DNA from: Methylosinus sp. H3A
GTDB taxonomy: Bacteria > Pseudomonadota > Alphaproteobacteria > Rhizobiales > Beijerinckiaceae
Direction: 5' to 3'
Assembly: GCF_015709455.1 (NCBI RefSeq)
Contig: NZ_JADNQW010000005.1
Coordinates: 806,001-870,000, forward strand
DNA: 64,000 nt
Below the pieces are notes generated by a model. That model was not told where the DNA came from. It saw only the letters and a list, made by a program, of their open reading frames with translations, and did not search any database. Numbering within the stretch: the stretch's first letter is position 1; every line of letters begins with the position of its first letter. Of this stretch, positions 18,385-27,654 are shown piece after piece. The translations under genes were made by a program, and so were the position numbers.

Positions 18385-18951
18385 ATGTCCGAAGCTATGA
18401 CGACAGAACATCTCGAGCATGCGGAACATGCCGAGCATGTGGCCCATGAAGGCACGCCCTTCATGACGCAGGTCTCGATGACGATCGCCATATTCGCGGT
18501 GATCGCCGCGACCATCGGCAGCCTGGAGACGATCGAGACGGCCGCCACGCTCGGCGCGCAGAACGCCGCCGCGCTCAGCCAAAGCAAGGCCAGCGACCAA
18601 TGGGCCTTCTTCCAGGCCAAGAGCATCAAGAAGAGCGTGAACGAGGTCGCGGCGCGGCAGGGCGGCCCGCAGGCCGAGCCGCTCGGCCGCGAGGCCAAGC
18701 GCTATGACGACGAGAGCAAGGCGATCAAGACCGAGGCCGAGGGGCTGGAGCATCGGGTCGAGGAGCATCTGCACGAGGCCGAGCATCACGAGCATCGCCA
18801 TCACATTCTGACGATGGCGGTCACGCTGCTGCATGCGGCCATCGCCATAGCGACGATCGCGATCATCACCCGCGGCAGCAGATGGCCGTGGTATTCCGGC
18901 CTCGCTCTGGCCGCCTCGGGCGTCGTCCTGGCCGGCTACGCCTATATCTGA
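18385..18951 (+). CDS. DUF4337 membrane protein
   Basis: This 188-residue protein has a His/Glu-rich N-terminus (EHLEHAEHAEHVAHE), one membrane helix near residues 28-45, a charged cytoplasmic helix with KASDQWAFFQAKSIKKSV, a second His-rich patch (EHHEHRHH), and two C-terminal helices ending at the last residue. This is the DUF4337 layout. Function is unknown; the His patches could bind metal. It is probably a single-gene unit ended by the hairpin at 18964. Confidence 0.85.
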   Translation: MSEAMTTEHLEHAEHAEHVAHEGTPFMTQVSMTIAIFAVIAATIGSLETIETAATLGAQNAAALSQSKASDQWAFFQAKSIKKSVNEVAARQGGPQAEPLGREAKRYDDESKAIKTEAEGLEHRVEEHLHEAEHHEHRHHILTMAVTLLHAAIAIATIAIITRGSRWPWYSGLALAASGVVLAGYAYI

Positions 18952-18963
18952 GCGTGAGAGGAC

Positions 18964-19000
18964 GGCCGGGCCCGCGGCGGAGCGCCGCGGCCGCCCGGCC
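18964..19000 (+). terminator. Very GC-rich hairpin after the DUF4337 gene
   Basis: GGCCGGGCCCGCGGCG pairs with CGCCGCGG and GCCCGGCC around a 3-base loop, with a 2-base bulge. No U tract follows, so termination efficiency is uncertain. Confidence 0.5.
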
Positions 19001-19166
19001 GAAGCCAGCCTGAAATCCGCGCATTGCCGAGTTTTCGTTCGCAATTTCGTCGACTTGTCTCATTTTTTGCGCATGCGACGCCCGGCCGAGGCCATTTCGC
19101 CGCTTTGCGAGCGTGGGTTGTTTTTTCCGTCTCCATCGCAATCTCTCCGGTGGAGGAGTGCCTCCA

Positions 19167-20756
19167 ATGTCTGCATTGAGCGAATGGCTCTTCGGCGTCG
19201 ACAATCTGACGCCGCATGGTTTCTGCCTCCTCTGGGAGCCGGGACTGATCTGGCTTTTCGCGATCTCCGACGGCTTGATCGCGCTGGCCTATTTCTCCAT
19301 CCCGCTGGCGCTGGTCATCATCGGGCAGAGACGCTCCGACCTCGTGTTTCGCCCCTTGTTGTGGCTGTTCGCCGCTTTCATCCTGCTCTGCGGCGCCACT
19401 CATTGGCTCGATGTCGTTACGCTGTGGAAGCCGGTCTATGGCGTGCAGGGAATCGTCAAAGCGGTGACCGCGATGGTCTCTCTCGGCACGTCGATCGCTC
19501 TGTGGTGGTGGCTGCCGAGCTTTCTCGCGCTTCCCTCGCCCGAGCAGCTGCGCAAGGCCAACGCCGCTCTGCGCGAGAGCGAGGCGCGTCTGGTCCATTC
19601 GCAGAAGATGGAGGCGATCGGCCAGCTGACCGGCGGCATAGCGCATGACTTCAACAATGTGCTGCAAGTCGTCACCGGCTCGGTCGGCGTGATCGAGCGC
19701 CAATTGGCGCGCGGCCGCGCCGAGGAGATCGGCCCCGCCGTCGCGGCGATACGCAAAGCGACGAGCTCCGCCTCCAGTCTCATCGATCGGCTGCTGTCCT
19801 TCTCCCGCCGCCAGACGCTGCTGCCACGCGTCATCGAGCCGGACAAGCTCGTCGTCGAACTCGAGGATTTGCTTCGGCGCACGCTGGGCGGCGGCATCGA
19901 TCTCGATCTGCGTCTCGGCCGCTGCCGGCGCAATGTCGTCTGCGACCCCTCGCAGCTCGAGAGCGCGCTGCTCAATCTCGCGATCAATTCGCGCGACGCC
20001 ATGCCGGCCGGCGGCGTGCTCGAGATCGCGACGGCCGATCGCCGGCTCGCCGCCGATCCCTCCGATCCGGACATAACGCCCGGCGATTATGTCGAGATCA
20101 CGGTGAAGGACAATGGCTCCGGCATGAGCCGCGATGTGCTGGCGCATGTCTTCGAGCCCTTCTTCACGACCAAGCCGACCGGGCGCGGCACCGGCCTCGG
20201 CCTGTCGCAGATCTATGGCTTCGCGAAGCAATCGGGCGGCTTCGTGCGCATCGACAGCGCGCCGGGCCAAGGGACCAGCGTGCGAATCTATCTGCCGGGA
20301 CGCGACCAGCCGGCCGTCGCCGCGGAGCCGGCGAGCGCCGTAGCGCTCGACGAGCCGAGCGAGGAATGCGCCGCCGCGCCATGCGGAAAAACCCTGCTCG
20401 TCGAGGATCAGCTGGAGGTGCGCCTCCAGATCGCCGACACGCTCGAGGAGATGGGCTGCGACGTCATAGAGGCGGATGACGGAATCGCCGGACTGAAGGT
20501 GCTCGAGTCGGGGGAAAGCTTGCGCCTGCTGGTCACAGATGTCGGCCTGCCGGGCGTGAGCGGACGCCAGCTCGCCGAAGCCGCCCGCGCCGCTCGGCCA
20601 GAGCTTCCGATCCTGCTCATCACCGGCTATGCGGGCAAATCGCTCGACAGCCTCGATCTCGCGTCCAACATAGAAATTCTGCGCAAGCCCTTCACGCTCG
20701 AGGAATTGACCGAGCGGGTGCGCGCCTTGCTGGCGCGGACCGCCGCCGCCGGCTAG
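19167..20756 (+). CDS. Hybrid histidine kinase with ethylene-receptor-like copper-binding membrane domain
   Basis: This 529-residue protein has about three N-terminal membrane helices followed by HisKA, HATPase and receiver domains. ISDGLIALAYFSIP and LLCGATHW match the ethylene-binding domain of plant ETR1. Asp35, Tyr42, Pro46, Cys75 and His79 have the same spacing as ETR1 Asp25, Tyr32, Pro36, Cys65 and His69, the Cu(I)/ethylene residues. The phospho-acceptor is His160 (GGIAHDFNN); N, G1 and G2 boxes follow (LNLAINSRDAMP, DNGSGM, GTGLGLSQ). The receiver Asp is in LLVTDVGLPG. ATG 19167 follows GGTGGAGGAG. No partner response regulator is adjacent; convergent with mfnF. Confidence 0.9.
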   Translation: MSALSEWLFGVDNLTPHGFCLLWEPGLIWLFAISDGLIALAYFSIPLALVIIGQRRSDLVFRPLLWLFAAFILLCGATHWLDVVTLWKPVYGVQGIVKAVTAMVSLGTSIALWWWLPSFLALPSPEQLRKANAALRESEARLVHSQKMEAIGQLTGGIAHDFNNVLQVVTGSVGVIERQLARGRAEEIGPAVAAIRKATSSASSLIDRLLSFSRRQTLLPRVIEPDKLVVELEDLLRRTLGGGIDLDLRLGRCRRNVVCDPSQLESALLNLAINSRDAMPAGGVLEIATADRRLAADPSDPDITPGDYVEITVKDNGSGMSRDVLAHVFEPFFTTKPTGRGTGLGLSQIYGFAKQSGGFVRIDSAPGQGTSVRIYLPGRDQPAVAAEPASAVALDEPSEECAAAPCGKTLLVEDQLEVRLQIADTLEEMGCDVIEADDGIAGLKVLESGESLRLLVTDVGLPGVSGRQLAEAARAARPELPILLITGYAGKSLDSLDLASNIEILRKPFTLEELTERVRALLARTAAAG

Positions 20757-20757
20757 G

Positions 20758-21795
20758 TCATATTGCGAGCAGAGCGACCGCGCAGGCCGGCGCGCAATCG
20801 GCGGCGGCTGTCGTGGCCTGCGGCGTCGCATCGATGAAATAGGCGACATCGCGGTAGGCGCGACCCTGGGACAGCGCGAGGCGCGCGACGAGCGCCCGGC
20901 CGACGCCGGCGCCGACGATGGGCGCGTCCTCCGCCACCGCGCCGCGCGAGCGCAGCAGAGCGATTTGATCCTCGATCGACCGTATTTGCGCGCGCGCGAG
21001 GTAAGCCGCGAAGGCGCGCCATTGCGCGGGCGAGGCCTCGGCGGCGTCGCGGCCGGCGAGGCGCGCGAGACGGGCGATCGATTCGGCGACGCTCTTGCCG
21101 CGCCCATCGGCGGTCGGCTCGGCGTCGGCGTCCTCGGCGAGATCGCCCAGCACGCGGCGAACATCCGCCATGGTCGCGAAATTTTCGCGCGCCAGCGGAG
21201 TCCAGCGGCCGGCGAAGGGCGCCTGCGTCACGCCGGCGAGCGGATCGCCGCGCGACAATCCCGTATAGACCAGCTCGCCATTGGCGAGCCGCTCGGCGTC
21301 GCCGCCGCCCAGAGCGCTCACGCGGCCGCCGCAGACGGGCACGAGATCGGTCGTCGTCGAGCCCATGTCGACAAAGAGCGCCTCTGGAATGCGCCGCGCC
21401 ACCAGCTCCGCGCTCGCCCGCCAATTGGCGGATGCGATCGCCTGCGCGGCGGCACCGACCTCGGCGAAGGGAAGGAAGCCGGCCTCGCCCGCATAGAACA
21501 GCGTCTCGGCGCCTTTCGTGCGCCGCGCGACAGCGGAGGCGATCGTCGCGACGCCGGCGGCGCGCGTCTCGAAGGCGTCGGAAAGCTCGGCCGTCATGGT
21601 GACGGCGAAACAAGTGACGGCGAAACGCTCGGCGGCGGCGAGGCGGGCGACCGCCTCCTCTATCGCGGCCTCGAGCCGCGCGACGCCATAATGCGGATTG
21701 CACGGCAGCAGCAGGACCTCGACGATCCGGCCGTCGCAGGCGCGCGCGGCTTTCAGATGCGCGCCGCCTATGTCGAAGCCGATGACGCTCGTCAC
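20758..21795 (-). CDS. mfnF: Methanofuran biosynthesis protein MfnF / H4MPT-linked C1 transfer pathway protein
   Basis: This 345-residue protein belongs to the ASKHA-like hydantoinase/kinase family. TSVIGFDIGGAHLKAARA is the phosphate-1 loop, FAVTMTAELSDAF is specific to the family, and LFVDMGSTTTDLVPV is the phosphate-2 loop. In methanogens MfnF couples the furan-amine to tyramine-glutamate; the bacterial homologue lies in C1 clusters. GTG 21795 is used, since AAGAGAG lies upstream and the fae terminator ends shortly before. It lies downstream of mtdB and fae on the same strand. Confidence 0.88.
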   Translation of the reverse strand: MTSVIGFDIGGAHLKAARACDGRIVEVLLLPCNPHYGVARLEAAIEEAVARLAAAERFAVTCFAVTMTAELSDAFETRAAGVATIASAVARRTKGAETLFYAGEAGFLPFAEVGAAAQAIASANWRASAELVARRIPEALFVDMGSTTTDLVPVCGGRVSALGGGDAERLANGELVYTGLSRGDPLAGVTQAPFAGRWTPLARENFATMADVRRVLGDLAEDADAEPTADGRGKSVAESIARLARLAGRDAAEASPAQWRAFAAYLARAQIRSIEDQIALLRSRGAVAEDAPIVGAGVGRALVARLALSQGRAYRDVAYFIDATPQATTAAADCAPACAVALLAI

Positions 21796-21810
21796 ACTCG
21801 CTCTCTTTTT

Positions 21811-21843
21811 AAAAAGCAAAGGGGAGCCGCGAACGGCTCCCCC
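21811..21843 (-). terminator. Intrinsic terminator of fae
   Basis: On the minus strand GGGGAGCCG and CGGCTCCCC form a perfect 9-bp stem with a TTCG loop (plus-strand 21821-21842), followed by TTTGCTTTTT. The TTCG tetraloop and T-rich tail make this a strong site, consistent with high expression of fae. mfnF, only 16 bp beyond, would then depend on read-through or its own promoter. Confidence 0.85.
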
Positions 21844-21871
21844 GATAATCCTCGAGCCTCGGACGAAGCCG

Positions 21872-22381
21872 TCAGTTGGCGCCGAAAGGATGCTTGACGT
21901 CGTTGCGCTTGGCGACGACCTCGGCGGCCTTCGGCTCGCCCTTGATGGCGCGCGCGATGGCTTCCTTCGTGGCCTGATAGTTGTACTCTTGGATCTTCTT
22001 GTCGTCGTTGGCTTCCCAATGAATGAACACGCCGACCGAGATGAACAGGTCATCGGCCTCGGCGAGCGGGATCACGCCTTCGGCGACCGAATCGGCGACG
22101 GCCTTGGCGACGCCGGCCTGAGCCGGTCCAAACATCTGAACGGCCTGCTTGGCGTTCTTGATGGTGACCTTGTTGAAGAGGATCGTGTTCGGCTTGGCCA
22201 GCAGGTTCGGCGCGACGACGGCGAGCAGCGTCGTGAAGCCGTCCTTGTTGTTGACCAGCGCATTGGCGAAAGCGGTCTCGGCCGCGCTGCCGCGCGGTCC
22301 GATCAGCAGGTCGATGTGGGCGACTTCATTGCCTTCGCCGACGAGCGACTCGCCGATCATGAGCTTGTTGATGAGGGCCAT
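21872..22381 (-). CDS. fae: Formaldehyde-activating enzyme
   Basis: This 169-residue cytosolic protein condenses formaldehyde with tetrahydromethanopterin to methylene-H4[25 protein letters not shown] with the active-site His, then [16 protein letters not shown] and [20 protein letters not shown], are the Fae hallmarks and are all intact. Fae is among the most abundant proteins in methylotrophs. It follows mtdB after 183 bp that hold a tandem repeat, and its own promoter there is likely. Confidence 0.98.
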   Translation of the reverse strand: MALINKLMIGESLVGEGNEVAHIDLLIGPRGSAAETAFANALVNNKDGFTTLLAVVAPNLLAKPNTILFNKVTIKNAKQAVQMFGPAQAGVAKAVADSVAEGVIPLAEADDLFISVGVFIHWEANDDKKIQEYNYQATKEAIARAIKGEPKAAEVVAKRNDVKHPFGAN

Positions 22382-22491
22382 TTTCTCTTCTTTCTTATCG
22401 ACATGTCGCTTCGGATACTCCGAGCCGTTCTCGGGCGTCGCGCTGTCGAAGACGCGCCGCCGTCATCAATCATTTTCGGGTGACAGCGGCA

Positions 22492-22555
22492 AGTCGGGAA
22501 ACAAACCGTCGGGAAACGAACCCTCGGGACGAAACCGTCGGGACGAAACCGTCCT
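22492..22555. repeat. Short imperfect tandem repeat between mtdB and fae
   Basis: Four to five units of about 14-15 bp, built on CGTCGGGA followed by AACAAAC, AACGAAC or CGAAAC, lie head to tail upstream of fae. They are non-coding. They could bind a regulator or be a simple slippage product. Confidence 0.65.
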
Positions 22556-22564
22556 GCGCGCTAC

Positions 22565-23455
22565 TCAGAGGAGGCTGCGCGCCAGCGCGAAGGCGTGGCG
22601 GAAGTCGAGGCACAGCGGCTTGTCGGAGGTGGTCATCTGCTTGAAGAGGCCGGCCTCCGTCCCGTATTTGATGTCGCCGATCGCGAGCGCGCCGATGCCG
22701 AGCGCGCCGGAAGGCAGCTCGACGCCCTTGTCGTGCAGCTTGACGCCTTCGACGCCGAGCGGCGGCACGGCGTTGACGTCGGCGGCGATGAGCAGCGACT
22801 TGGCCGCCGCGAGATCATCCTTGGAGAGCACCTGAACGCCGGCGCGCGCCGCGCAGAGCGCGATCTCGTGCTCGATGAGAAGCTCGCGCACCTGCTCGGG
22901 CTTGCTGCCGTCGGCCGGCTTCACCTTCACGCCGAATCGGGTCTCGATCTCCTGCGCCTGCGCGGAGACACGCTCGAGGCCGCTATAGCCGACGATGGTC
23001 ACATCGGCGCCCTCGAGCGCCGCGATGACGGCGGAGGAAAAGCCGACGACGCCGGTCGCGCCATAGACGACGACCTTCGCGCCCTTGAGCTCGCGGCCCT
23101 TCTTGTCGCGCAGCACCTTCTCCACGAAGGCGACCATGGCGCCGGCCGTGGTGAAGGAGCCATAGGGGTCAGCGAAGAGCGAAATCTCGAACGGCTTCAG
23201 CAGCGCCTTCTGGGCGGCGTCCAGCATGTCGAGCGCGAGAATGGCGTCGCGGCCGGCGAAGAAGATGCCTGTGCGCAGAGCGGCGGACGGCGCGCGGGAG
23301 AACATCGCGTCCTGCACCAGCGCGGTCACCTCGTCCAGAGTGACATTCGTGTAGGGGATCGCCGCGTCGAAGCCCGCGTCGAGCGCCATGTTGACGTCGA
23401 ACGGGCTCATATGCTTCAGCGTGCTCAACATATGAAGGATCGATTTGGCGGCCAT
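22565..23455 (-). CDS. mtdB: NAD(P)-dependent methylene-tetrahydromethanopterin dehydrogenase
   Basis: This 296-residue enzyme oxidises methylene-H4MPT to methenyl-H4MPT. ILHMLSTLKHMSPFDVNMA and AIPYTNVTLDEVT form the pterin-binding N-terminal region, and KVVVYGATGVVGFSSAVIAAL is the Rossmann dinucleotide loop. The C-terminus keeps VPPLGVEGV and GALAIGDIKYG. The next step, Mch, is not in the window. The neighbourhood mtdB-fae-mfnF is a formaldehyde-oxidation unit. Confidence 0.97.
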   Translation of the reverse strand: MAAKSILHMLSTLKHMSPFDVNMALDAGFDAAIPYTNVTLDEVTALVQDAMFSRAPSAALRTGIFFAGRDAILALDMLDAAQKALLKPFEISLFADPYGSFTTAGAMVAFVEKVLRDKKGRELKGAKVVVYGATGVVGFSSAVIAALEGADVTIVGYSGLERVSAQAQEIETRFGVKVKPADGSKPEQVRELLIEHEIALCAARAGVQVLSKDDLAAAKSLLIAADVNAVPPLGVEGVKLHDKGVELPSGALGIGALAIGDIKYGTEAGLFKQMTTSDKPLCLDFRHAFALARSLL

Positions 23456-23689
23456 GGGAAATTCCTAACCTTTCTGTCCGTTCTTCAGCGTTCCGGCGCG
23501 CGAACGCGCAGCGCCTGCGTGACGCCCGAGCTCGAGGCAGCTTTCGGATGAGCGATCCCGGGACGGCGGGCGCGGGCGGAGCCCCGGTCTCGAATGGCGA
23601 GACGCATAGACCGCAGAACGGGGCGAATGTCCAGCCTATTGTCCTTGGCCGGACGCGTCGGCCGAGGCGGCCGATGCAGGCCGAAGGCC

Positions 23690-23923
23690 TCAATAGCCGT
23701 AGGGCGAAGGCGCGAAGGGCGCGGCTCCCGCCGGCGGATCGAAACGATAGCCGTCGGCGCCCCAGACCGGCGCGGATCGGACCGGCGCGGCCGGCGCGAC
23801 ATAGACGGGGGCGGCGGGCGGCGGCGCATAGGCCGGACGGTAGCTCGGCCGCTTCGCCTGAGCGGGAGCGGCGGCGATGAACGCGCCGGCGAGGACGACG
23901 ATCGCGAAGCCGCCAATTTTCAT
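23690..23923 (-). CDS. Small secreted Pro/Ala-rich protein of unknown function
   Basis: This is a 77-residue protein with a clear signal peptide (KIGGFAIVVLAGAFIAAAPAQA, cut after AQA). The mature part of about 54 residues is rich in Pro, Ala and Tyr (YRPAYAPPPAAP) and ends in PSPYGY. It has no domain I recognise. It is probably periplasmic. ATG 23923 gives the complete signal sequence. Confidence 0.7.
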   Translation of the reverse strand: MKIGGFAIVVLAGAFIAAAPAQAKRPSYRPAYAPPPAAPVYVAPAAPVRSAPVWGADGYRFDPPAGAAPFAPSPYGY

Positions 23924-24077
23924 GGACCTTCCCCCTCCACAGGCCGCGATGCGGTCCCGAGGAAGGGAAATCGGGCGGCGCCCGGCGACGTCAAGGGTCG
24001 AGAGGCGCGGCGGCTTTCGTCCAGTTTTCCGCTTCTCCCATTGCCTTCGACTCGACCTCGGCGCATTCTCGCCGCCC

Positions 24078-24479
24078 ATGTCGGACGAAGCGTCTCTTCT
24101 CGCGGCCAACGCCGCTTATTACCGGGCCTTCGTCGCCGCCGATCTGGACGGGATGGCGGCGATCTGGGGCGATGACGAAATCTGCTGCATCCATCCGGGA
24201 TGGCCGCCGATCTTCGGACGCGAGCAGGTGCTCGCCTCGTTTCGCGACATTCTGCGCAACCCTATGCAAGATCCCGTTCTTCGCCGCAGCGAGCGCGCGC
24301 TGATCAGCGGCGCGGACGGACGCATCGTCTGCATAGAGATTGTCGGCCAGGCGGCGCTCGTCGCCACCAATTGCTTCCGCCTCGTCGACGGCGCCTGGCG
24401 GCTGGTGCATCATCAAGCGAGCCCGCTGATGGTCGAGAGCGAGCCGCCCCCGCAGACGTCGCCCCGCTCGCTGCACTGA
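24078..24479 (+). CDS. NTF2-like (SnoaL-type) nuclear transport factor 2 fold protein
   Basis: This 133-residue protein carries the compact pattern of this family: AANAAYYRAFVAADLDGMAAIWGDD at the N-terminus, ICCIHPGWPPIFGREQVLASFRDIL, and CFRLVDGAWRLVHHQASPL near the end. Members are small hydrolases, isomerases or ligand-binding proteins, and the sequence does not reveal the substrate. ATG 24078 is used because upstream codons lack family character. Confidence 0.85.
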   Translation: MSDEASLLAANAAYYRAFVAADLDGMAAIWGDDEICCIHPGWPPIFGREQVLASFRDILRNPMQDPVLRRSERALISGADGRIVCIEIVGQAALVATNCFRLVDGAWRLVHHQASPLMVESEPPPQTSPRSLH

Positions 24480-24511
24480 GCGGGGAAAGCGCCAGGAACG
24501 CGACATCCCTG

Positions 24512-24541
24512 TTGACGTTCCAGCGCCCGAGCCTCTATAAG
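24512..24541 (+). promoter_or_regulatory. Sigma-70 promoter of rpmB
   Basis: TTGACG (24512-24517) and TATAAG (24536-24541) are 18 bp apart, about 115 bp upstream of the rpmB start. This is one of the clearest housekeeping promoters in the window. Confidence 0.65.
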
Positions 24542-24656
24542 TCCGCCCAACCAAGGGCTCGCCTCCCGGGGCGCGTAGCCTTTGTGCGGTTTTCATGTCA
24601 TACGGCCATCGAATGGCGCGGCTTCCGCGCTCTGCGCCGATCGAAAGGAAAAGACC

Positions 24657-24950
24657 ATGTCCCGCCGTTGCGAACTGACCGGCAAAGGCGTGCAGACGGG
24701 CAATCTCGTCAGCCACTCCAATCACAAGACGCGCACCCGCTTTCTGCCCAATCTGGTCAATGTGACGCTGGCCTCGGACGCACTCGCGCGCTCCGTGCGG
24801 CTGCGCGTCTCGGCGGCGGCGCTTCGCTCGGTCGAGCATCGCGGCGGGCTGGACGCCTTCCTCGTCAAGGCGCGCGACACGGAGCTCTCGGACGACGCCC
24901 GCGCGCTGAAGCGCGAGATCGTCAAGAAGCTCGCCGTCGCGACGGCCTGA
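24657..24950 (+). CDS. rpmB: 50S ribosomal protein L28
   Basis: This 97-residue protein starts [20 protein letters not shown] and continues [15 protein letters not shown], the L28 signature. There is a single N-terminal Cys, so the CxxC zinc form is absent. AAAGGAAAAG precedes ATG 24657. cobT lies close downstream on the opposite strand, an arrangement I recall from other alphaproteobacteria. Confidence 0.97.
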   Translation: MSRRCELTGKGVQTGNLVSHSNHKTRTRFLPNLVNVTLASDALARSVRLRVSAAALRSVEHRGGLDAFLVKARDTELSDDARALKREIVKKLAVATA

Positions 24951-25024
24951 TAGGGGTTTCCGGGCGAGCGCTCTCGCCGCGGGCCTGAAGGCTCGCTCCC
25001 TTTTTGCGTCACCATTTGAAAAAT

Positions 25025-25065
25025 AGACCCCGCGCCCGAAGCGAGCGCGGGGTCTTGCCCGTTTT
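25025..25065. terminator. Bidirectional intrinsic terminator between rpmB and a small convergent gene
   Basis: AGACCCCGCGC (25025-25035) and GCGCGGGGTCT (25045-25055) make a perfect 11-bp stem with a 9-base loop. The plus side ends TTGCCCGTTTT. The minus side runs into ATTTTTC, so it serves both rpmB and the small gene at 25124-25273. Confidence 0.8.
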
Positions 25066-25123
25066 AGCCGCCCTTGCCGACGCGAGCCCCCAGACGCGCG
25101 CCGACAATCGCTCTGGGGGCGTG

Positions 25124-25273
25124 TCAGCCCCAGATCGACAAAGCTACGCTGAGCAGCAGGGGAAGGGAGGCCAGCGAGAAGATCGCGGCGACGCAGAGAA
25201 CCCTCTGGACGTCGAGCGGCTCGTGAGACGCCGCGGGCAATCCCGCATTTCGAACTTTGCCAAAGGAAATCAT
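25124..25273 (-). CDS. Small single-pass membrane protein, unknown
   Basis: This is a 49-residue protein. AGGGAG lies 6 bp ahead of ATG 25273 and a terminator lies 70 bp beyond the stop, which supports a real short gene. After a polar N-terminus (ISFGKVRNAGLPAASHEP) comes one hydrophobic helix, VLCVAAIFSLASLPLLLSVA, running nearly to the end. No family is recognised. Confidence 0.55.
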   Translation of the reverse strand: MISFGKVRNAGLPAASHEPLDVQRVLCVAAIFSLASLPLLLSVALSIWG

Positions 25274-25472
25274 ACGCAACTCCCTCGTCACTCCCGGACG
25301 GGCCAATCGCTCGGACGTCCGATCGTCACTTGAACGCGCACACGACGGTCGCGCCGAAATATTAATGCAACAGCCGCCCTGAAGGTTCCCCGCCGACTCT
25401 CGTTTCGGCGCGGTTGAGCGCTGGTTACGAAATTAACGCGATTTAAACTTGTTCACCATTCCGGTGAACCAC

Positions 25473-27383
25473 TCAAGACGTCGCGAGAACCCGCGGACGC
25501 GGCGCGGCGCGCTGCGGCGCGGAAGCGGCGTTCTCGCTGAACAGCTCGGCGAGCTTCTCCGTCATCGCGCCGCCGAGCTCCTCGGCGTCGACGATCGTCA
25601 CCGCGCGCCGATAATAGCGCGTCACGTCATGGCCGATGCCGATGGCGATGAGCTCGACCGGCGATTTGGTCTCGATTTCCTGAATGACATGGCGCAAATG
25701 GCGCTCGAGATAATTGCCCGGATTGACCGACAGAGTGGAATCGTCGACCGGGGCGCCGTCGGAGATCATCATCAGAATGCGGCGCTGCTCCTGGCGCGCC
25801 ATCAGACGGCGATGCGCCCAGTCGAGCGCCTCCCCATCGATATTCTCCTTGAGCAGGCCCTCACGCATCATCAGGCCGAGATTGCGGCGCGCGCGCCGCC
25901 AGGGCGCGTCGGCGGCCTTGTAGATGATGTGGCGTATATCGTTGAGACGGCCGGGATTGGGCCGCTTGCCATCGGCGATCCAGGTCTCGCGCGACTGGCC
26001 GCCCTTCCAGGCTTTGGTGGTGAAGCCCAAAATCTCCACCTTCACGCCGCAGCGCTCCAGCGTGCGGGCGAGAATATCGGCGCAGGTCGCCGCCACGGTG
26101 ATCGGCCGGCCGCGCATGGAGCCCGAATTGTCGAGCAGCAGCGTGACCACCGTATCGCGGAAATTCGTGTCCTTCTCGCGCTTGAAGGAGAGCGGCTGCT
26201 GCGGATCGATGACGACGCGCGGCAGGCGCGCGGGATCGAGCATCCCCTCCTCGAGATCGAACTCCCAGGCGCGGTTCTGCTGCGCCATCAGACGACGCTG
26301 CAGGCGGTTGGCGAGCCGTCCCACGACCGAGGAGAGATGCAGGAGCTGCTTGTCGAGATAGGAGCGGAGCCGGTCGAGCTCCTCGGCGTCGCAGAGCTCC
26401 TCGGCCTTCACCGTCTCGTCGAAGCGGGTCGTATAGGCCCTGTATTCGCCGCCGGAGCGGTCGGAGGAGGTGACCTGCGGCCGGCGGGTCTCCATCGCCT
26501 CGTCTATGTCGCCGGATTCGATCTCCTCCAGCATTTCACTGTCGAGAACGTCCGCGGCTTCGCTCTCGCCCTTTTCGAGGGCTTCTTCGGAGGCCGTCGC
26601 GGTCTCCATCTCGGAGGAGCCGGACTGCTTCTCCTCCTCGGTCTCCTCGCCCTCGGCCTCGTCGGGATTTTGCGGCTGGTCCTCGCTCGGCTCCTCGGAA
26701 TCCTCCTCGCCGCCGGCGCTCTCGCCCTCGAGCTCGAGCGCCGCGAGCAGACGATGCGCGAGCTGGGCGAAGCCGCGCTGATTCTCCAGCGCGCCGACGA
26801 GCTTGTCGAGATCGGCGCCGGCGCGCTCCTCGATCCAAGGCCGCCAGAGATCGACGACCTTCTGGCCATGGGCCGGCGGCGTGAGGCCGGTGAGGCGCTG
26901 ACGGGCGATGAGCGCCAGAGCCTCCTCGAGCGGCGCGTCCTCGCGGGAGTCGATCTCGGAGAAGCGCGCGCGCTGATAGCGATCGTCGAGCATCGCCCCG
27001 ATATTGGCGGCGACGCCGTCCATGCGGCGGGAGCCGATCGATTCGACGCGCGCCTGCTCGAGCGCGTCGAAGGCGGCGCGGGCGTCGGGAGACTGTGGCT
27101 GCACGCGGCGATGGATCGCCTCGTCATGGCAGGCGAGGCGCAGGGCGATCGAATCGGCGTGGCCGCGCACGATGGCGGCGTCATGGGCGGTGAGCTTGCG
27201 CGGCGGCTCCGGCAGGCGCGCCTTGGCCTTGTCGTCGGCGCCGAGCAGCGCGGCGCGCTCCGGCGAAAACGACACTTCCAGCTCCGAGCGTTTCGCCATG
27301 GCGCGCATCGCGCCGGCGACGGCGCGCTTGAACGGCTCCTGCGGAGCCTCCTTCGGCGTGGCTGCTTTGCGATTGGATGCCAT
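25473..27383 (-). CDS. cobT: Aerobic cobaltochelatase subunit CobT
   Basis: This 636-residue subunit of the CobNST chelatase inserts Co2+ into hydrogenobyrinate diamide in aerobic cobalamin synthesis. The middle (about residues 215-290) is a long acidic low-complexity stretch, and the C-terminal third is a von Willebrand A domain with the MIDAS motif [26 protein letters not shown] and other N-terminal blocks fit CobT. CobS, the AAA+ partner usually next to it, is not in this window. No cobalamin riboswitch was seen upstream. Confidence 0.93.
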   Translation of the reverse strand: MASNRKAATPKEAPQEPFKRAVAGAMRAMAKRSELEVSFSPERAALLGADDKAKARLPEPPRKLTAHDAAIVRGHADSIALRLACHDEAIHRRVQPQSPDARAAFDALEQARVESIGSRRMDGVAANIGAMLDDRYQRARFSEIDSREDAPLEEALALIARQRLTGLTPPAHGQKVVDLWRPWIEERAGADLDKLVGALENQRGFAQLAHRLLAALELEGESAGGEEDSEEPSEDQPQNPDEAEGEETEEEKQSGSSEMETATASEEALEKGESEAADVLDSEMLEEIESGDIDEAMETRRPQVTSSDRSGGEYRAYTTRFDETVKAEELCDAEELDRLRSYLDKQLLHLSSVVGRLANRLQRRLMAQQNRAWEFDLEEGMLDPARLPRVVIDPQQPLSFKREKDTNFRDTVVTLLLDNSGSMRGRPITVAATCADILARTLERCGVKVEILGFTTKAWKGGQSRETWIADGKRPNPGRLNDIRHIIYKAADAPWRRARRNLGLMMREGLLKENIDGEALDWAHRRLMARQEQRRILMMISDGAPVDDSTLSVNPGNYLERHLRHVIQEIETKSPVELIAIGIGHDVTRYYRRAVTIVDAEELGGAMTEKLAELFSENAASAPQRAAPRPRVLATS

Positions 27384-27654
27384 GGGAGTCCGTTCGATAT
27401 CCGCTCTCCGCCCGCCTCCGGGCGAACGAGCCTATATAGCCTAAGTCGGATCGCGAGTTATGAAAATAGAGGAAGGCGAAATCGCGCGGCGACCCACGCG
27501 ATGGGCAATTTTCTCGTTGTGTATCAATGACTTCGCCAGACTTGTGACGACCAGGTGACGCAATTTTCATCTAAGCTGTTGAAAATTTTACTGTTTTTTC
27601 AAAGCTTCAAGTCATTCTCTCGCGCGCCAACGGCCAGCGGAGTTGAGTCGAGCC

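Noticed and set aside
27384..27654. Possible cobalamin riboswitch ahead of cobT
   Set aside because: No B12-box-like sequence or complex fold was seen; the gap is just A/T-rich.
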